A stretch of 15,460 nucleotides of DNA. Origin: DATHWB01 sp046565785 (GTDB lineage Bacteria > Actinomycetota > Acidimicrobiia > Spongiisociales > ZC4RG35). Below the pieces are notes generated by a model. It worked only from the letters and a program-made list of their open reading frames with translations, was not told where the DNA came from and did no database searches. A program made the position numbers and the translations under genes. Below are positions 13,962 to 15,460 of this stretch, one piece after another; the first letter of the stretch is position 1; each line of letters opens with the position of its first letter. The stretch is taken from contig JBKHXZ010000283.1 of the NCBI GenBank assembly GCA_046565785.1, forward strand, positions 1-15,460, in the 5' to 3' direction.

Positions 13962-14146
13962 GTGTGGAGGATGGTCTCTCTGTCCTTTGTCCCCCCAGGA
14001 GCGTCAGCGACGTTGGGGGGACAGGCCTGCCTCTGGCAGGCCAGGGGGGCGGTCGGTGAAGGAGCGAACTCGTTGGTTCACCAGGCTTCGCGGACGGCCC
14101 CCCTCTGCCGATTTCTCCCCCCCAACGCTGCGCTGGGGGAGAGAAG
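13962..14146. repeat. Tandem unit B of the hairpin array
   Basis: The unit starts at the GTGTGGAGGAT landmark. Its hairpin ii (14024-14042) is perfect where unit A has a mismatch: T-A replaces G-G. The loop of iii holds an extra inner stem, GGTGAA with TTCACC (14055-14060 and 14077-14082), and GCTTCGC at 14085. Hairpin iv ends 50 bases before the enoyl-CoA hydratase start. Confidence 0.7.
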
Positions 14147-14166
14147 TCGCCATGCTTCAGTCGAAC

Positions 14167-14172
14167 TACGCT
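14167..14172 (+). promoter_or_regulatory. Possible -10 box for the enoyl-CoA hydratase gene
   Basis: TACGCT fits TANNNT and lies 24 bases before the ATG, giving a short leader with the GGAGGA ribosome site at 14187-14192. It lies just after the hairpin array, so the hydratase gene is probably transcribed separately from the synthetase. No good -35 element is seen. Confidence 0.3.
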
Positions 14173-14196
14173 CGGCCATCCCGTACGGAGGAACAC

Positions 14197-14964
14197 ATGT
14201 CTCTGGTCGACTTCAGCACGGAAGGCGCCGTCGCTGTCGTGCAGCTCAACCGTCCGCCGGTCAACGCCCTGTCCGAGGAGCTGAGCCAAGACTTGTACGA
14301 GGCCTTCGGGCGTTGCGAAGACGACGGTATTCGGGCGGTGGTGATCACCGGAACGCCGCACTTCGCGGCAGGAGCCGACATCAAGGGCTTTCAGGCGGTG
14401 TACGAGTCCGAAGGCGAGGAACAGATCGCCGGCACCCTGCTGAAGGCCGTCGACCGCCTGGAGAAGCTGAAAAAGCCGACCATCGCCGCTGTCTTCGGGT
14501 ATGCGCTCGGCGGAGGACTGGAACTGGCCATGGGGGCGGACTTCCGGTACCTGGCCGACGACGCCAAGGTCGGTCAGCCTGAGATCAAACTCGGGATCAT
14601 CCCGGGTGCGGGCGGAACCCAACGACTGCAGCGACTGGTCGGGTATCAGCGATGCAAGGAGATCGTCTACACGGGGCGTTTCGTCGACGCAGACGAGGCG
14701 CTGAGCATCGGGCTCGCAGACCGGGTCTATCCGGCGACGGAGCTCCTCGACGAGACGATGAAGGCTGCGAAGAAGTGGGCGACCGGACCGACCCGCGGCA
14801 TCGCCGCCGCCAAGCGGGCGATCAACGACGGGCACGGTCGCCCGATGGAAGCCGCGCTCGAGATCGAAGCCGAAGCCTTCCGCGAGTCGTTCTGGACCGA
14901 GGACGCCAAGGAGGGCGTCGCAGCCTTCGTCGACAAGCGGGAGCCGGACTTCACCGGGCGTTGA
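14197..14964 (+). CDS. Enoyl-CoA hydratase/isomerase (crotonase) family
   Basis: The 255-residue protein has the normal crotonase length. The oxyanion-hole segments are 'HFAAGADIKGF' and 'GYALGGGLELAMGADF'. Both catalytic acids of true hydratases are present: Glu109 (GGLE, equivalent to rat Glu144) and Glu129 (GQPE, equivalent to rat Glu164), followed by 'IIPGAGGTQRL'. It therefore most likely hydrates 2-trans-enoyl-CoA in beta-oxidation or a related acyl-CoA pathway. The ATG at 14197 has the ribosome site GGAGGA four bases upstream. The frame is open far upstream through the hairpin array, and an in-frame ATG at 14151 exists, but neither has a comparable site and the family domain begins right at 'MSLVDFSTEGAVAVVQLNRP'. 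Placed after the acyl-CoA synthetase it suggests a fatty- or organic-acid degradation locus. Confidence 0.93.
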   Translation: MSLVDFSTEGAVAVVQLNRPPVNALSEELSQDLYEAFGRCEDDGIRAVVITGTPHFAAGADIKGFQAVYESEGEEQIAGTLLKAVDRLEKLKKPTIAAVFGYALGGGLELAMGADFRYLADDAKVGQPEIKLGIIPGAGGTQRLQRLVGYQRCKEIVYTGRFVDADEALSIGLADRVYPATELLDETMKAAKKWATGPTRGIAAAKRAINDGHGRPMEAALEIEAEAFRESFWTEDAKEGVAAFVDKREPDFTGR

Positions 14965-15002
14965 GATCACCTGATGGGATCCCGCACCCCTCGGAATCCT
15001 TG

Positions 15003-15460
15003 GTGACGCTCGGACAGTGGCTGGATTGGACGACCCAGCAGTGGGTCAAGGTGACGGGGAGGCACCTGCACGCCACCAACCACCCCTGGCTCGACGGTCC
15101 CGTGGGGCGGACCTACATCGGGGATACCTGGTTGGTCCCCTACGCAGAATCGGTCGGAGCGGAGCTGCGCAGCGGAACCGCCGGCGGGCTCGTGCCGAGC
15201 ATGGCGGCACTCGATCAGCCTGGTTTCTCGGCAGGTCGACTGCATCCACTGGTCGCCGATTTCTACGAGCGCACCTCGGAATGGCGTCTGGACGTGTGGT
15301 CACGCTGGTCGGCCGGGTTGCGTCTGCCCGGGGTCGTCCTCGCTCGCCTCTTCGCTCGACGTCTCCAGCAACTGAACCTTCCTCTGGATCCGATGGAGGT
15401 CTCCCGCGGTATGACCAGCGAGGTGAGACACGTCGTAACTCGCGATGGTGCGCACTTGGG
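15003..15460 (+). CDS. Conserved hypothetical protein, 5' part (runs off the window)
   Basis: A stop-free frame from GTG 15003 to the window edge encodes at least 152 residues without low-complexity runs. The start is followed by 'TLGQWLDWTTQQWVKVTG'. Distinct stretches are 'ADFYERTSEWRLDVWSRW' and 'RLFARRLQQLNLPLDPMEV', rich in Trp and Arg; they remind me of unnamed proteins in other actinobacteria, but I can give no function. No signal peptide is seen; a hydrophobic stretch 'LRLPGVVLARLFARRL' may be an amphipathic helix. TTG at 15000 is an alternative start; no ribosome site or clear promoter was found, and it lies only 38 bases after the hydratase stop, so it may be co-transcribed. The opposite-strand frame over this stretch looks like a shadow. 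Confidence 0.65.
   Translation, partial: MTLGQWLDWTTQQWVKVTGRHLHATNHPWLDGPVGRTYIGDTWLVPYAESVGAELRSGTAGGLVPSMAALDQPGFSAGRLHPLVADFYERTSEWRLDVWSRWSAGLRLPGVVLARLFARRLQQLNLPLDPMEVSRGMTSEVRHVVTRDGAHL

Larger units (their letters stand above)
13744..14146. repeat. Array of nested GC-rich hairpins in two imperfect 184-bp tandem units
   Basis: The 457-base gap between the acyl-CoA synthetase and the enoyl-CoA hydratase is almost filled with palindromes. Each unit has, in order: hairpin i (GTCCCCCC...GGGGGGAC, 13798-13827 and 13989-14022), hairpin ii (GGCCnGCC...GGCnGGCC, 13829-13847 and 14024-14042), a long hairpin iii (AGGGGGGC...GCCCCCCT, 13848-13906 and 14043-14104) and hairpin iv (CCCCCCA...TGGGGGG, 13931-13959 and 14113-14146). 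An extra iv-type hairpin (13747-13773) comes first. The landmark GTGTKGAGGAT recurs at 13778 and 13962, giving a period of 184. Stems are kept while loops vary, which implies selection or copying at the level of structure. The frame is open through the array but the amino-acid run (Pro, Ser, Gly, Arg) looks non-coding. I do not recognise the repeat family. Confidence 0.8.

Noticed and set aside
13848..14104. AGGGGGGC/GCCCCCCT pairs considered as terminal inverted repeats of a small mobile element
   Set aside because: No target-site duplication is visible and the enclosed 40-50 bases hold nothing recognisable; they fit better as hairpin stems of the array.
13744..14146. Repeat region considered as a CRISPR array
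   Set aside because: The repeats are not short identical units with unique spacers; they are nested palindromes in 184-bp units, and no cas gene is present.
13597..14964. Long plus-strand open frame running through the hairpin array into the enoyl-CoA hydratase, as if the hydratase had a 200-residue N-terminal extension
   Set aside because: It begins inside the acyl-CoA synthetase gene, its extension is Pro/Ser/Gly/Arg sequence from the repeats, and the hydratase has its own ribosome site and a normal family start at 14197.
13672..14970. 432-residue open frame on the minus strand covering the hydratase and the repeats
   Set aside because: It is antisense to a clear crotonase gene, shows no recognisable motif, and is a product of high GC.
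14974..15006. Short ATG frame after the hydratase stop
   Set aside because: It encodes only ten residues before a stop and overlaps the better-supported frame starting at 15003.
14967..15245. Minus-strand frame opposite the final partial gene
   Set aside because: The plus-strand frame is open for longer, reaches the window edge and has more protein-like composition.

Overview
The window is GC-rich, densely coded bacterial chromosome. It uses ATG and GTG starts, has several 1-4 base gene overlaps, and repeatedly shows a TANNNT -10 box placed 6-9 bases before a start codon, the leaderless-transcript arrangement common in Actinobacteria. Together with the protein types (N-terminal-GNAT Pat-like acetyltransferase, MoxR/DUF58/TgpA-like operon), this suggests a high-GC actinobacterium, perhaps of the Acidimicrobiia. 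The placement is an inference and the window holds no rRNA or other marker gene to settle it. I saw no tRNA, rRNA, CRISPR array, insertion sequence or phage gene.

Layout. 1-230: the 3' end of a MaoC-type hydratase gene (+), whose tail overlaps the tail of a class V aminotransferase gene (-, 170-1255). That gene is translationally coupled to an IspD/TarI-family cytidylyltransferase gene (-, 1255-1974). A 56-base divergent promoter region separates it from a small gene (+, 2031-2543) whose product looks like the C-terminal half of IspD with its active-site motifs lost. A perfect 12-bp hairpin (2544-2571) closes that gene and the convergent ammonium transporter gene amtB (-, 2592-3920). The 158-bp gap upstream of amtB carries a GlnR-box-like sequence and the start of the next operon.

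4079-9270 (+) is a tight four-gene run: aceK (isocitrate dehydrogenase kinase/phosphatase), moxR, a DUF58 gene and a TgpA-like membrane protein with a C-terminal DUF4129-like tail but no transglutaminase domain. It is followed by a Pat-like protein, a GNAT acetyltransferase fused to an ADP-forming acyl-CoA synthetase-like body (9332-12058), and an AMP-forming acyl-CoA synthetase (12117-13739) that carries the PX4GK acetylation motif. Next comes about 400 bp of nested GC-rich hairpins arranged as two imperfect 184-bp tandem units (13744-14146), then an enoyl-CoA hydratase (14197-14964) and the 5' part of a conserved hypothetical gene (15003 to the end).

How the genes fit together. MaoC hydratase, acyl-CoA synthetase and enoyl-CoA hydratase point to acyl-CoA, acetate or fatty-acid use. 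The notable theme is post-translational control of acetyl-CoA flow: AceK (reversible phosphorylation of isocitrate dehydrogenase at the TCA/glyoxylate branch point) and the Pat-like acetyltransferase (lysine acetylation of acyl-CoA synthetases) lie within 8 kb of each other, with a likely acetylation target directly downstream of the acetyltransferase. The glyoxylate genes aceA and aceB, icd, and a sirtuin-type deacetylase are not in the window.
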